DNA from: Exiguobacterium chiriqhucha RW-2
GTDB taxonomy: Bacteria; Bacillota; Bacilli; Exiguobacteriales; Exiguobacteriaceae
Length of the DNA stretch: 64,000 bases
NCBI RefSeq assembly: GCF_000416965.1
Contig: NZ_ATCL01000020.1
Span: 744,001-808,000, forward strand
Reading direction: 5' to 3'
Made by a program: the position numbers and the translations under genes. Positions within the stretch are counted from its first letter, which is position 1. The number at the start of each line of letters is the position of its first letter. Of this stretch, positions 43,250 to 52,542 are shown one piece after another. The notes below the pieces were generated by a model. The model had not been told where the DNA came from and made no database searches. It saw nothing but the letters and a program-made list of their open reading frames with translations.

Positions 43250-44032
43250 TCACCGGAGCCAGCTCCGTAAGGCGACGAGCGCATGTTGTACCGGCTCCCA
43301 CGTCTCAGACGGGATGACGTAACATGTCGCTTCGTGAATCGTGAACGTCTTGACGTCCGCACGTTTGACGATATTCTCGCCAATGGCACCGAACGGGTCA
43401 CTGTTGACGTCGGTATGCTCGAACGTCTTCCACACCCGTTGACCGTTCTCCATTAACGCACATTCGAACGGCTTCACCGGACCCTCAATCCCGTATTCGG
43501 CATAATGCCATAACGTTGTCGCATCGAGCGGCGAACCGAGATGTAATATTTTCGCATCGCGCTCAATCATCCGTTCAATCGGCGATCCTGGCCCGAAGCC
43601 GACGTCGAGCGTATGTCCGGCCACGATGTGTTCGGCGTCCCGTCCCCACGCGGCGACCGACCACATCGGGTGATCGCTCCGGAACACATCCGGGTACGAG
43701 CGGAACAGTTCTGGGACACGCCCCATCCCTCGGGTCACTGTTTTCGTCGGGTCATACGCTGGCATCTCATCACGGATGGTCTGCCACCATTCGACCGGGA
43801 CAGGTGGGGCTTCCCATTCAGCGGGATTTGAATTATCCCCGCTCTGGGTCGCCATCATGATGAGCCCGTCTGGTCCGACCGTTTCTTGGAGCGCCTCGAT
43901 GACCGTCTGGGGCCCGCCGCACACCCAGCCAAGTTTTGATAGCGACGTGTGGACGAACAGTGCGTCCCCTCGTCGAATGCCCGCCTCTTGCAGGTGGGCC
44001 ACTAACGTTGTTTTCGTTTCCATATGTTTCAT
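43250..44032 (-). CDS. AAC(3)-family N-acetyltransferase (YokD-like)
   Basis: A 260-aa protein of the aminoglycoside 3-N-acetyltransferase family: GDALFVHTSLSKLGWVCGGPQTVI, EALQETVGPDGLIMMATQSG, TRGMGRVPELFRSYPD, HPMWSVAAWG. Chromosomal members such as YokD often give no resistance, so drug acetylation should not be assumed. The ATG at 44032 uses GGAG of the sbcC stop region, and the gene directly follows sbcC, suggesting co-transcription. Confidence 0.88.
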   Translation of the reverse strand: MKHMETKTTLVAHLQEAGIRRGDALFVHTSLSKLGWVCGGPQTVIEALQETVGPDGLIMMATQSGDNSNPAEWEAPPVPVEWWQTIRDEMPAYDPTKTVTRGMGRVPELFRSYPDVFRSDHPMWSVAAWGRDAEHIVAGHTLDVGFGPGSPIERMIERDAKILHLGSPLDATTLWHYAEYGIEGPVKPFECALMENGQRVWKTFEHTDVNSDPFGAIGENIVKRADVKTFTIHEATCYVIPSETWEPVQHALVALRSWLR

Positions 44033-44037
44033 CGGTC

Positions 44038-47000
44038 TCACTCCACGATGAGCTGGATCGTTGACCCGCTCCTTGATTTCTTGACTTCAATCCGGGCATC
44101 GACCCGGTCTTTCAATTCTTGGACGTGGCTGATGACCCCGACGAGCCGGCCGCTCGATTGCAGCGACATGAGCAATTCAATCGCTTGATCGAGCGATTCG
44201 GCGTCGAGCGTCCCGAAGCCTTCATCGATCAGCATCGTCTCGAGACTGACCCCACCACTCAACTGCTGGACGACCTCGGCCAATCCGAGGGCGAGCGAGA
44301 GCGATGCCTTGAACCCTTCGCCGCCCGATAAGTTTTGGACCCGGCGTGACTGGCCGGTATAGGCGTCAAAGACTAATAATTCGAGACCGGACTTAGCATT
44401 TCCTTTCGCCGTCTCAATTTTTCGCTCTAATTGGAACTGTCCGCTCGTCATTTGATCGAGATGGACGTTGGCCGCATGGAGAATTTGATCGAAGAACGCC
44501 GTCTGCACGTACGTCTCGAACGTCAATTTTTGCGGATTCAGGCCCCGTCCGGTGTCGGCAATCAATTTGACCGTCTCCAGATTCCGTTGATCCTCATCCG
44601 TCTTCTCCCGTAACGAGTTCCATTCGGCGACGATGTGACGATGGCGTTTCAATTGCCCGTCCGCCGTCACGAGTTGTTCGGACAGCGTTTCGAACGCACG
44701 GCCCTCTTCGTGCAACTTCTCCTGGAGCCGTTCAAGGTCTGGTCGCGGACGGTCCCCGATTTTCTCGTTCAGCGCCTTAACGGCGTGTTCGAGCCGGACA
44801 CCTTCCTCAAGCTCAGTCGCTTGGCGCTCGCGTAGTTCGGGCAGTTGCTCGACGCGCAAGCGATACTCCTTGAACACAGCTTCAGTCAACTCAATTCTCT
44901 CGAAAGCGGCCTCCAGTTCAGCCGTCGCTTCGGAAAGACGAGCATGTTCGAACTCGAGTTGTTCGCCAAGGAGACGGAGTCGCTCCGCTTCCCCCCACTT
45001 CAATCGATTCAATTCTTCAAGCCGACGTTCATACGTCTCCACGTTTCGTTCGATGTGAGCGAGTCGCGTCGCGAGCTGATTCCGCTCGGTCTGCAACATC
45101 TCTAACGTCGTCCCATCCGGTTGACGCATCGACTGAAGCTTCTCTTGGACGGTTTGGAGCTGTTCGAACAACTTCTGTCGTTCTTCAGCCTGCACACGCT
45201 TCGCCGTCTCGAGTTGCTTCAATTCGGTTGTGGTCGACCGCAGGAGACGCTCCATCCGTTGTCGTTCTTCGGCTTCTTGACGCAACTGACGGATGCGGGC
45301 GTCTTGGTGTTGCATCGCAGTGTCAGCCGCACCATCGAGCTTCAACTCAAGTCGAGCGAGATCGCGTTCACGGATCAGTTCATCGAGTTGTCGTTTGAGC
45401 GCCCGATAATCCGCCCGAGCTTCATGGAGGTCGGCCTCAATCCGTTTCAGTGTCTCAACGGCTGAGCGATGACCAGTTTGGTCGATGGACGTCCCCGTTC
45501 GCTCGACGTGTCCGTGGGTCAATGAACCGCAGACCGGACAAGGTTCCCCCGCTTCGAGTCGCTCGCGCAGCGTGTCGGCCATAAGCGCATGCTCGGCCTC
45601 GACGAATTGGTCGACCTGTTTCGTCTGGGCGGTGAATTGTCGTTGGACTTCCTTCCCGTTGCGTTCACAGGCACCGAGTCGTTCCGTGACATCTGCCACT
45701 TTCGACTCGAGTCGAACCTGATGTTGAAGCTGACTATACAGTCGTTCGGCCTCGACGAGTTGGTCTGGGGCCGGTGCGTGTTCCAGTTTAGCCGCAAGTT
45801 CGCCTTCGGTCGCTTGGAGCTCCTGGAGACGCGCTTCTTCTGAGAACAGACTGAGGGGCTCCAACCGGCGTTTCAAGTCATCCCGACGTCTAGTGGCCCG
45901 GTGCCATTCATCGACATAGGGCAACATCTCGTCAATCGCATTGACGCGACTTGTGGCTTGGTCTGCCTCCTGGCGCATGGTCGTGATGGCCTCTGCTTCT
46001 GCCTTCAACTCCTCCAACTGTCTCGTGTAGCCTTCGTCTCGTTGACGGGATACATCGCGTTCACGGGTCAACCGTTCGATATCGTGACGCACCGTTTCGG
46101 TACGTTGATAGAGCGGGCTGACGCTCGCCACTTGTTCAAGTCGCAAGATGAGCGCCTGGCGTTCTTCGCGTGCTTGTGCCGCTTGGCGGAATGCTTGGAG
46201 CGCGGTTGCGCGCACGTCCCGCTCTTCCATCAACTCGGCGAGCGCGGTCGCCTGATTCACTTCTCGTCGCAGCGCCTCGAGCCGATCCTCACCAGTCCGG
46301 CGCTGAGTCTGTAACGTGTCCCGCGCCGCCAAGAGTCGCTCCTCCCGGGCGTCGAGCCACGTCACGATTTCAGGCAAGTTGCGAGTCGACATGTCCTCGA
46401 CGGCCTCGTCTTCGAGTTCCAACAGTTTTAAACGCGTCGTCTCGACCGCCCATTCGACGCGTTTGCGGTACTTGCCGTAACGTTCGATCCAATCCTCCTG
46501 AAAGGCGCGGTACGCCTCCGTCTTGAAGATTGATTGCAGAATCTGTTGCTTCTTCGTCGAATCGGAATCAAGGAGCTGACGGAACTGGTTCTGCGGCAAC
46601 AGCAAGATTTGACTGAACTGCTCATAGCTTAGCTGCAACAACGATTCAATCGTCTGTTCGACGTCGTTCACTTTCGTCGCCAACGGTTTCCATGTTTCTT
46701 TCCATTCATAGAGCACCGCCTCGTGCGGAATCGGCGTCTTGTTTTTCGGATGCGGTTGTTGCGGCTGACGAACGATCCGATACCGTTCATCACGAATCGT
46801 GAACGTGAAGTCGATTTCAGTCTTCCGTTCCGGGTCCGCATATTGGCTTCGGAAATCGCTGGCGTTCCGGAGTGCCCCGCTGGCCCGGCCATAGAGTGCG
46901 AACGTCATCGCGTCAAAAATGGTCGTCTTTCCGGCACCGGTCCGGCCGCTGATGACGAACATCGAACGTCCTTCAAGCTGCGTAAAATCGATTTGTTCCG

Positions 47001-47049
47001 TCTCGGCGTAAGGACCAAAGGCGGTGATGGTTAATTGTTCCGGTCTCAA
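44038..47049 (-). CDS. sbcC: Exonuclease SbcCD subunit C (Rad50-like)
   Basis: A 1003-aa SMC-like ATPase. Walker A is GRTGAGKTT (35-43), long coiled coils run at about 180-480 and 530-830, the zinc hook is CPVC (Cys504, Cys507), and the C-terminal signature LSGGEGFKASLSLALGLAEVV is followed by Walker B MLIDEGFGTLD. With SbcD it cuts hairpins and processes DNA ends. Its start overlaps the sbcD stop by 4 bases. Confidence 0.97.
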   Translation of the reverse strand: MRPEQLTITAFGPYAETEQIDFTQLEGRSMFVISGRTGAGKTTIFDAMTFALYGRASGALRNASDFRSQYADPERKTEIDFTFTIRDERYRIVRQPQQPHPKNKTPIPHEAVLYEWKETWKPLATKVNDVEQTIESLLQLSYEQFSQILLLPQNQFRQLLDSDSTKKQQILQSIFKTEAYRAFQEDWIERYGKYRKRVEWAVETTRLKLLELEDEAVEDMSTRNLPEIVTWLDAREERLLAARDTLQTQRRTGEDRLEALRREVNQATALAELMEERDVRATALQAFRQAAQAREERQALILRLEQVASVSPLYQRTETVRHDIERLTRERDVSRQRDEGYTRQLEELKAEAEAITTMRQEADQATSRVNAIDEMLPYVDEWHRATRRRDDLKRRLEPLSLFSEEARLQELQATEGELAAKLEHAPAPDQLVEAERLYSQLQHQVRLESKVADVTERLGACERNGKEVQRQFTAQTKQVDQFVEAEHALMADTLRERLEAGEPCPVCGSLTHGHVERTGTSIDQTGHRSAVETLKRIEADLHEARADYRALKRQLDELIRERDLARLELKLDGAADTAMQHQDARIRQLRQEAEERQRMERLLRSTTTELKQLETAKRVQAEERQKLFEQLQTVQEKLQSMRQPDGTTLEMLQTERNQLATRLAHIERNVETYERRLEELNRLKWGEAERLRLLGEQLEFEHARLSEATAELEAAFERIELTEAVFKEYRLRVEQLPELRERQATELEEGVRLEHAVKALNEKIGDRPRPDLERLQEKLHEEGRAFETLSEQLVTADGQLKRHRHIVAEWNSLREKTDEDQRNLETVKLIADTGRGLNPQKLTFETYVQTAFFDQILHAANVHLDQMTSGQFQLERKIETAKGNAKSGLELLVFDAYTGQSRRVQNLSGGEGFKASLSLALGLAEVVQQLSGGVSLETMLIDEGFGTLDAESLDQAIELLMSLQSSGRLVGVISHVQELKDRVDARIEVKKSRSGSTIQLIVE

Positions 47050-48152
47050 ATCGATTCCTCCCCTTCTAAGAAGCGTTGCACCGTCGCATCGACATCGCGG
47101 CCGTGGACGGCTTTAAAGAAGTCCATATATACATCCTCGACCGATTGCCGCTCGAGCTTCTCACGTTCGAAGCGGGACGTCTGGTCTTGGCGACGCAACA
47201 ACTCGAGTTCGAGGTGTAAGATGTTCGGATAGACGGTCCGTAATTTCGCCATCGGGTCGAATAACGCACGTTCATCGGTCAAGACGATTTTCAAATAGTC
47301 GTCGACGGCCTCATCTTGATAAAACGACGGGTCGAGTAGCTCGTTCAGCGTCCCGGTCAAAATGCGCAAATCTCGTCGCGCTTTTAGCGGGCGCCGACGG
47401 CGTGTCCATGTCCCGTCCCATTCGATGACGTCGACCGATTTCACATGGGACGCCTCGGAGAACGAATATTTCATGAGCGAGCCGCTGTACGCAACCCGGT
47501 CGTCGCGGATGGCGTCACGGTTATGCAAGTGTCCGAGTGCCGTATAGCCGAACGGCGCGTATAGTCCTTTGGCGACTTGCCCTGCCGTCCCGACGGACAG
47601 CTGCCGTTCGGAATCGGTCTCGAGTCCACCGGCGACGAAACTGTGGCCGACGGCGACCGCACGTGCCTCAATCGCCCCGTATGAGTCGATGACTGCGGCG
47701 AGTGCGTCATGATGGGTCCGAATCGACTCGTCGCCGAACGCATAACGGATGCGCGCCGGCTCAAGGAACGGCATCAAATAAAATGGGATGTCGTTCACGA
47801 CAATCGGCCCTGTGCCCGGGTCAACCTTCCCGACGATATGGAGACCGACTTTCGTCAATAGTTTGGAGCTGTATTGGAGCCGCTCGGCCGAATCATGATT
47901 GCCGGCGATGGCGAGCACGGGGATGCCCCGCTCGAGGACGAGCGCGCGCCACATCTCATCGAGCAGATCGACGGCCTCGACAGGAGGCACGGCCCGATCA
48001 TATAAATCACCGGCGACGACGATGGCATCAGGCTTCTCCTCGTCGACGATGTGTAAAAAAGACTCAAATAAAATGATTTGTTGTTCTTCTGTCATATGGC
48101 GGCCGTGGACGATTTTACCTAAATGCCAATCGGCCGTATGTATCCATTTCAT
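47046..48152 (-). CDS. sbcD: Exonuclease SbcCD subunit D (Mre11-like)
   Basis: A 368-aa metallophosphoesterase nuclease. The Mn-binding motifs are HTADWHLGK, VAGDLYDRAVPP, AGNHDSAERL and GHLHNRDA. It forms the SbcCD complex with the downstream gene and is translationally coupled to it (ATGA). Confidence 0.97.
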   Translation of the reverse strand: MKWIHTADWHLGKIVHGRHMTEEQQIILFESFLHIVDEEKPDAIVVAGDLYDRAVPPVEAVDLLDEMWRALVLERGIPVLAIAGNHDSAERLQYSSKLLTKVGLHIVGKVDPGTGPIVVNDIPFYLMPFLEPARIRYAFGDESIRTHHDALAAVIDSYGAIEARAVAVGHSFVAGGLETDSERQLSVGTAGQVAKGLYAPFGYTALGHLHNRDAIRDDRVAYSGSLMKYSFSEASHVKSVDVIEWDGTWTRRRRPLKARRDLRILTGTLNELLDPSFYQDEAVDDYLKIVLTDERALFDPMAKLRTVYPNILHLELELLRRQDQTSRFEREKLERQSVEDVYMDFFKAVHGRDVDATVQRFLEGEESI

Positions 48153-48257
48153 GCGACTTCACCTCTGATTCCATTCTAGCATTATTCCGGTGTACGATTC
48201 GACGTCTTGACACTTGTTTTCGAAACAGCGAAAGTTAATAGGAAAGGGGGACGGATC

Positions 48258-49991
48258 ATGGAGTCCACATCTACATGGCAAGCCTTTCTGCGCTTGTTCC
48301 GTGTCGCTCAACCACCGAAAGGTCTGTTTATCGGTGCCGTATTGATTTCATTGCTTCAAGCGATGGCTTCACTCGCCATCCCGCTCATCTTGCAACGCGT
48401 CGTCGACAATTGGAGCGAGGCCGCGCTCGACGCCCGCCTCGTCGCCATCTTCGTGACGGCGTTTCTCATCCAAGTCGTCTCGAGTGCGATTTCGATTTAT
48501 TGGCTACATATCGTCGGACAACGGGTCGTCGCCAATTTGCGGACGACGTTATGGGAGCATCTCGTCGCCCTCCCAATCCCGTTCTATGACGGCGTCAAAT
48601 CAGGGGATCTCGTCTCACGGTTAAATAACGACACGACGACGTTGCAGCAGCTCTTGTCCGAACAGAGCGTCCGTCTCTTGACGTCGTTCGTTTCGGTCAT
48701 CGGCGCCGTTGGTATCTTGTTCACGCTCGATTGGCAGATGACGCTCGTCATCTTGTTCTCCGTGCCGACGACACTTCTTATCGTCATCCCGCTCGGGCGT
48801 AAACTTCGGAAAATCGCCAAGGCGACGCAACATGAGCTCGGTGACTTGTCCGGGTTTTTCGCCGAACTGCTCGGAGAGATCCGGCTCGTCAAATCACAGG
48901 CGACCGAATCCGTCGAGGTCGCAGAAGGAAAACGACGCATTGAGCGTCTCTTCGGCCTCGGTGTGCGCGAGGGACGGATTCAAGCGATTTTGATTCCGCT
49001 CCTGAACGTCACGTTGACGGCGATGCTGATCGCCATTCTCGGCTTCGGGGCTTATCGCGTCTCGACCGGTGCCTTGTCGACCGGTTCGTTGCTCGCGTTC
49101 ATGCTGTACTTGTTCCAAATCATCACGCCGCTCATCACGATGACGGAGTTTATCACCCGGCTCCAGAAAGCACGCGGGGCCACCGAACGAATCTCCGAGC
49201 TGCTCGCCATCGAGCCGGAACCGTACACGGATGAGCCGTCGACGATTCGACAGTCGTCGCTCTCGTTCGAGGGCCTGACGTTCCGCTATGGCGACCAACC
49301 TGTCATTGACGACGTGTCGCTCACCGTCCCATTCGGTGCCACGACGGCCATCGTCGGACGTAGCGGTGCCGGCAAGACGACACTGTTCGCCCTCGTCGAG
49401 CAGTTCTACCTTCCGTCGAGCGGACACATCCATTACGGGGACCGGGACATCTCAACCTACGGCCGCAACGAATGGCGACAAGTCATCGGCTACGTCGCCC
49501 AAGATTCGCCCGTCTTATCCGGGACGGTGCGGCAAAATATCTTATACGGCTTGACCCGGACCGCGACCGAGGATGAGATTCGTCACGCCTGTGATATGGC
49601 CAACGCCTGGTCGTTCATCGAGGCGATGCCGGACGGGCTCGATACGGAAATCGGCGAGCGCGGCGTCCGGCTATCTGGTGGACAGCGCCAACGGCTCGCC
49701 ATCGCTCGGGCGCTGTTACGTGACCCGCAAATCTTATTGCTCGACGAGGCGACATCAAGCCTTGACTCGGAATCCGAGCGTGTCGTCCAAGAAGCGCTCG
49801 ACCGGCTCATGACAGGACGGACGACACTCGTCATCGCCCATCGGCTCTCGACCGTCCAACATGCCGATCAAATCGTCGTGCTCGAGGACGGCGGCATCAG
49901 CGGGCTTGGGACACATCAAGAGTTGCTTCGGGATAACGTGCTCTATGAACGACTCGTGAAACAACAACTTTTAGGAGGCAATCAACTATGA
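48258..49991 (+). CDS. ABC exporter half-transporter (multidrug/lipid type)
   Basis: A 577-aa protein with a six-helix type IV transmembrane domain (about 1-320) and an ATPase domain. Walker A is GRSGAGKTT, the signature LSGGQRQRLA, Walker B LLLDEATSSLDSE and the H loop VIAHRLSTV. It resembles BmrA/LmrA-type homodimeric exporters. AAAGGGGGACGG supports the ATG at 48258. It overlaps the next gene by 4 bases, an unusual partner for an exporter. Confidence 0.93.
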   Translation: MESTSTWQAFLRLFRVAQPPKGLFIGAVLISLLQAMASLAIPLILQRVVDNWSEAALDARLVAIFVTAFLIQVVSSAISIYWLHIVGQRVVANLRTTLWEHLVALPIPFYDGVKSGDLVSRLNNDTTTLQQLLSEQSVRLLTSFVSVIGAVGILFTLDWQMTLVILFSVPTTLLIVIPLGRKLRKIAKATQHELGDLSGFFAELLGEIRLVKSQATESVEVAEGKRRIERLFGLGVREGRIQAILIPLLNVTLTAMLIAILGFGAYRVSTGALSTGSLLAFMLYLFQIITPLITMTEFITRLQKARGATERISELLAIEPEPYTDEPSTIRQSSLSFEGLTFRYGDQPVIDDVSLTVPFGATTAIVGRSGAGKTTLFALVEQFYLPSSGHIHYGDRDISTYGRNEWRQVIGYVAQDSPVLSGTVRQNILYGLTRTATEDEIRHACDMANAWSFIEAMPDGLDTEIGERGVRLSGGQRQRLAIARALLRDPQILLLDEATSSLDSESERVVQEALDRLMTGRTTLVIAHRLSTVQHADQIVVLEDGGISGLGTHQELLRDNVLYERLVKQQLLGGNQL

Positions 49992-50860
49992 AGACAGTCG
50001 GATTTATCGGACTCGGTGTGATGGGTCAATCGATGGTCAGAAACTTAATGAAGGCGGGATTCGAAGTCCAAGCGTATACGCGGACGAAAGAGAAAGCGAC
50101 TGATTTATTGGCGGAAGGTGTCCGTTGGTGTGATTCGGTCGAAGCCGTCTGTCAAAACGCCGATGCCGTCATCACCATCGTCGGCTATCCGTCTGACGTC
50201 GAGAGTCTTTATTTCGGGGACGGTATGATTTTGCAATCGGCTGAGCCAGGAACGCTCGTCATTGATATGACGACGTCTTCGCCACTCCTGGCCGAACGGA
50301 TCGCTGATGCCGCAATCGACTGCAGCTTGCTCCCGCTCGACGCACCGGTCACGGGCGGTGACGTCGGTGCCAAGAACGGGACGTTGTCGATTCTCGTCGG
50401 CGGCGGCGAATACGCCTTCACGAAGGCGCGCCCGCTATTCGAGGCGATGGGCCAATCGATTGAACGGATGGGGTATGCCGGAAGCGGCCAATATGGGAAA
50501 CTCGCCAATCAGATCGCAATCGCCGGCATCATGATGGGCAACGCCGAAATGCTCGCCTTCACGAAACGGGCCGGGCTCAATCCCGATCAATTGCGCCAGA
50601 CGATTCGGGGCGGTGCCGCGGGCAGCTGGACGCTCGAGAACCTTGTTCCCCGGATGATTGTCGAGGACTATGCTCCTGGTTTCTTCATCAAGCATTTCCT
50701 GAAGGACATGAAACTTGCCCTCGAGAGCGCCGAACAGTTGAACATTAAACTGCCGAGCCTCGAGTTGGCGTATAAACTGTACTCCATCCTCGAAGAGAAC
50801 GGCTACGGCGAGAACGGGACGCAGGCGCTCATCGAATACTACATGCATCAGGACGTTTGA
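49988..50860 (+). CDS. Beta-hydroxyacid dehydrogenase (3-hydroxyisobutyrate dehydrogenase family)
   Basis: A 290-aa NAD(P)-dependent oxidoreductase. The nucleotide loop is GFIGLGVMGQSMVRNL, the substrate motif DAPVTGGDVGAKNGTLSI and the catalytic Lys lies in GQYGKLANQIAI. Members act on 3-hydroxyisobutyrate, tartronate semialdehyde, gamma-hydroxybutyrate or imines; the specificity is not clear. Translationally coupled to the ABC exporter. Confidence 0.9.
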   Translation: MKTVGFIGLGVMGQSMVRNLMKAGFEVQAYTRTKEKATDLLAEGVRWCDSVEAVCQNADAVITIVGYPSDVESLYFGDGMILQSAEPGTLVIDMTTSSPLLAERIADAAIDCSLLPLDAPVTGGDVGAKNGTLSILVGGGEYAFTKARPLFEAMGQSIERMGYAGSGQYGKLANQIAIAGIMMGNAEMLAFTKRAGLNPDQLRQTIRGGAAGSWTLENLVPRMIVEDYAPGFFIKHFLKDMKLALESAEQLNIKLPSLELAYKLYSILEENGYGENGTQALIEYYMHQDV

Positions 50861-50906
50861 ATCGTCCCGCTCGTGGAATTAGTAGTACAGAAGGGAGCGA
50901 TTACAG

Positions 50907-51140
50907 ATGCCATGGAATATGAAAGACTATCCGGAATCACTGAAGAACTTCGACCCACTCGTCAAAAAGAAAGCCATCGATATCGCCAACGCCTTGCTCG
51001 CCCAAGGTTACTCCGATCAAAAGGCGATTCCAATCGCCACGGAACAAGCGAAGAAATGGCATGAACATGCCTCAAAAGAAGAGAAATCTGAGTTTCGTGA
51101 CGCTCCTGACCCACAAAAGTCGGATCGGCACGGAACATAA
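50907..51140 (+). CDS. Small conserved soluble protein, 77 aa
   Basis: The start MPWNMKDYPESLKNFDPLVKK is of a type I associate with small Bacillota proteins of unknown function. AIDIANALLAQGYSDQKAIPIA and a charged C-terminus follow. AAGGGAG precedes the ATG. Possibly co-transcribed with the dehydrogenase 46 bases upstream. Confidence 0.75.
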   Translation: MPWNMKDYPESLKNFDPLVKKKAIDIANALLAQGYSDQKAIPIATEQAKKWHEHASKEEKSEFRDAPDPQKSDRHGT

Positions 51141-51141
51141 A

Positions 51142-51175
51142 AACAACCGGTCGGCTCATGAGCCGACCGGTTGTT
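51142..51175. terminator. Bidirectional terminator
   Basis: A perfect palindrome: AACAACCGGTCGGCTC and its complement around AT. It overlaps the last codons of the DUF975 gene. Confidence 0.8.
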
Positions 51176-51806
51176 CGTTTGCGTCTGTCGCTGCCTTGAT
51201 TTCAACATATAACCCGGCGAGCGCCGTGTTGATATAAGGCTGTACGAAAATATAGGCCAATCCGCCCGTGAACAAGACGAGCACATACCAGCCGATGAAA
51301 CTCGCATACAAGCGCAGCATCGTCCGTTTATGGCCGCGCATGAGACGCCGACTTTCTCGCATCGCCTGAAACGCAGACAGTTCCGGTTGGTCTCGTAGCA
51401 CGAACGGGACAATCCGATACGTCAAATAGAACCAGACGCCCGGGACGATTAAGAACAACATGAGCACGTTCAACCCGAGATAAAAGACGGCATAATACGT
51501 GACCGCCCGGACGTAATCTTTGAGCGAACCGAATGCATCGAACAAGAGCCCGAATGAAGGTTTCTCGGCTTTGGCGATATCGAGGAACACCCAGTTGCGG
51601 CCAAGTTCGAGCGGGGCGAGCAAGACGGTCGCACCGTACAGCAGACCGATTGACACGAACAGGATGCTCGGGTCGGTCGATTCCAAATCGAGCTGCGTCG
51701 TGATGACCGCCTGAACGAGCATCGTCGCCACGACCGCAAGCAGCGAGATGCCCCAGTTGCCGGACAACATCCGAAGGGCAAATTGTTTATAGACTGATGA
51801 TTGCAT
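51156..51806 (-). CDS. DUF975 membrane protein
   Basis: A 216-aa membrane protein with about five to six helices. DUF975 features are present: an N-terminal basic/aromatic region, SRRLMRGHKRTMLRLYASFIGW and FTGGLAYIFVQPYINTALAGLY. The function of the family is not known. AGGTGAAGTC precedes the start. Confidence 0.8.
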   Translation of the reverse strand: MQSSVYKQFALRMLSGNWGISLLAVVATMLVQAVITTQLDLESTDPSILFVSIGLLYGATVLLAPLELGRNWVFLDIAKAEKPSFGLLFDAFGSLKDYVRAVTYYAVFYLGLNVLMLFLIVPGVWFYLTYRIVPFVLRDQPELSAFQAMRESRRLMRGHKRTMLRLYASFIGWYVLVLFTGGLAYIFVQPYINTALAGLYVEIKAATDANEQPVGS

Positions 51807-51841
51807 GACTTCACCTACAGTATCGTTTTCTTCATTATAGC

Positions 51842-51866
51842 AAAAAAACAGTCAGCCGACTGTTTT
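51842..51866 (-). terminator. cutC terminator
   Basis: Minus strand AAACAGTC and GACTGTTT around GGCT, followed by TTTT. Confidence 0.85.
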
Positions 51867-52528
51867 TAGCGTGCCATCTGTTGTTTGATTGCCTTGAACT
51901 TGTGCTCATCCAAGCGGCCCTCGGTCCGTACCCCGCTTCCGACATGGACGAAATCAACGCCTAGCCGGTCGATCAGTTGCGCCACATTGTCGGCCGTGAT
52001 GCCGGCACCCGGGAGGATGTTCATCTCCGCCACCTCATGCATCGCACTTAATCGGTCTATGCCTTCAAGTGCCGTCGCTTGTCCTCCGGACGTCAAGACG
52101 TGGTCAACTTCTGGGAAGTCGTTTAGCACCGTGATTGCGTCCATCAAGTCGACCGCGTCGTCGATGGCCCGATGGAACGTGAGCACCATCTCGCCTTTAT
52201 GTTTAATCACTTCTCCGAGTAGCGCCTCATCGATACGCCCTTCGCTCGTCAAGGCTCCGAAGACGATGCCATCGGCCCCGAGTTCACGGCAAAGACCGAT
52301 ATCCGCCAAAATCGTCTCTGCATCTTCCTCGTTATAGACGAACGAGTCCGCATGGGGCCGAATCATGACGTGGACAGGAATGGTAGCCTGTTCGAGCACG
52401 TTACGAATCGTCCCGAAACTCGGTGTCGTCCCGCCGGCCGGCAAATCGGCAATCAATTCGAGCCGATCCGCCCCGAACCGCTCCGCCGTTTTGGCTTCGG
52501 TCAATGTCGTCACAATCACTTCAATCAT
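51866..52528 (-). CDS. cutC: CutC family protein
   Basis: A 220-aa TIM-barrel protein of the CutC family: GADRLELIADLPAGGTTPSFGTI, VHVMIRPHADSFVYN, FGALTSEGRID, TFHRAIDD, LTSGGQ and ILPGAGI. It was first linked to copper tolerance, but the biochemical role is unsettled. AAGGAGG and AGGG precede the ATG at 52528. It starts 14 bases after a DeoR-type regulator, so the two are probably one operon. Confidence 0.9.
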   Translation of the reverse strand: MIEVIVTTLTEAKTAERFGADRLELIADLPAGGTTPSFGTIRNVLEQATIPVHVMIRPHADSFVYNEEDAETILADIGLCRELGADGIVFGALTSEGRIDEALLGEVIKHKGEMVLTFHRAIDDAVDLMDAITVLNDFPEVDHVLTSGGQATALEGIDRLSAMHEVAEMNILPGAGITADNVAQLIDRLGVDFVHVGSGVRTEGRLDEHKFKAIKQQMAR

Positions 52529-52542
52529 GAAATCCCTCCTCC

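Noticed and set aside
43250-44032. Aminoglycoside resistance gene
   Set aside because: The family match is good, but chromosomal YokD-like members often do not confer resistance and there is no mobile context.
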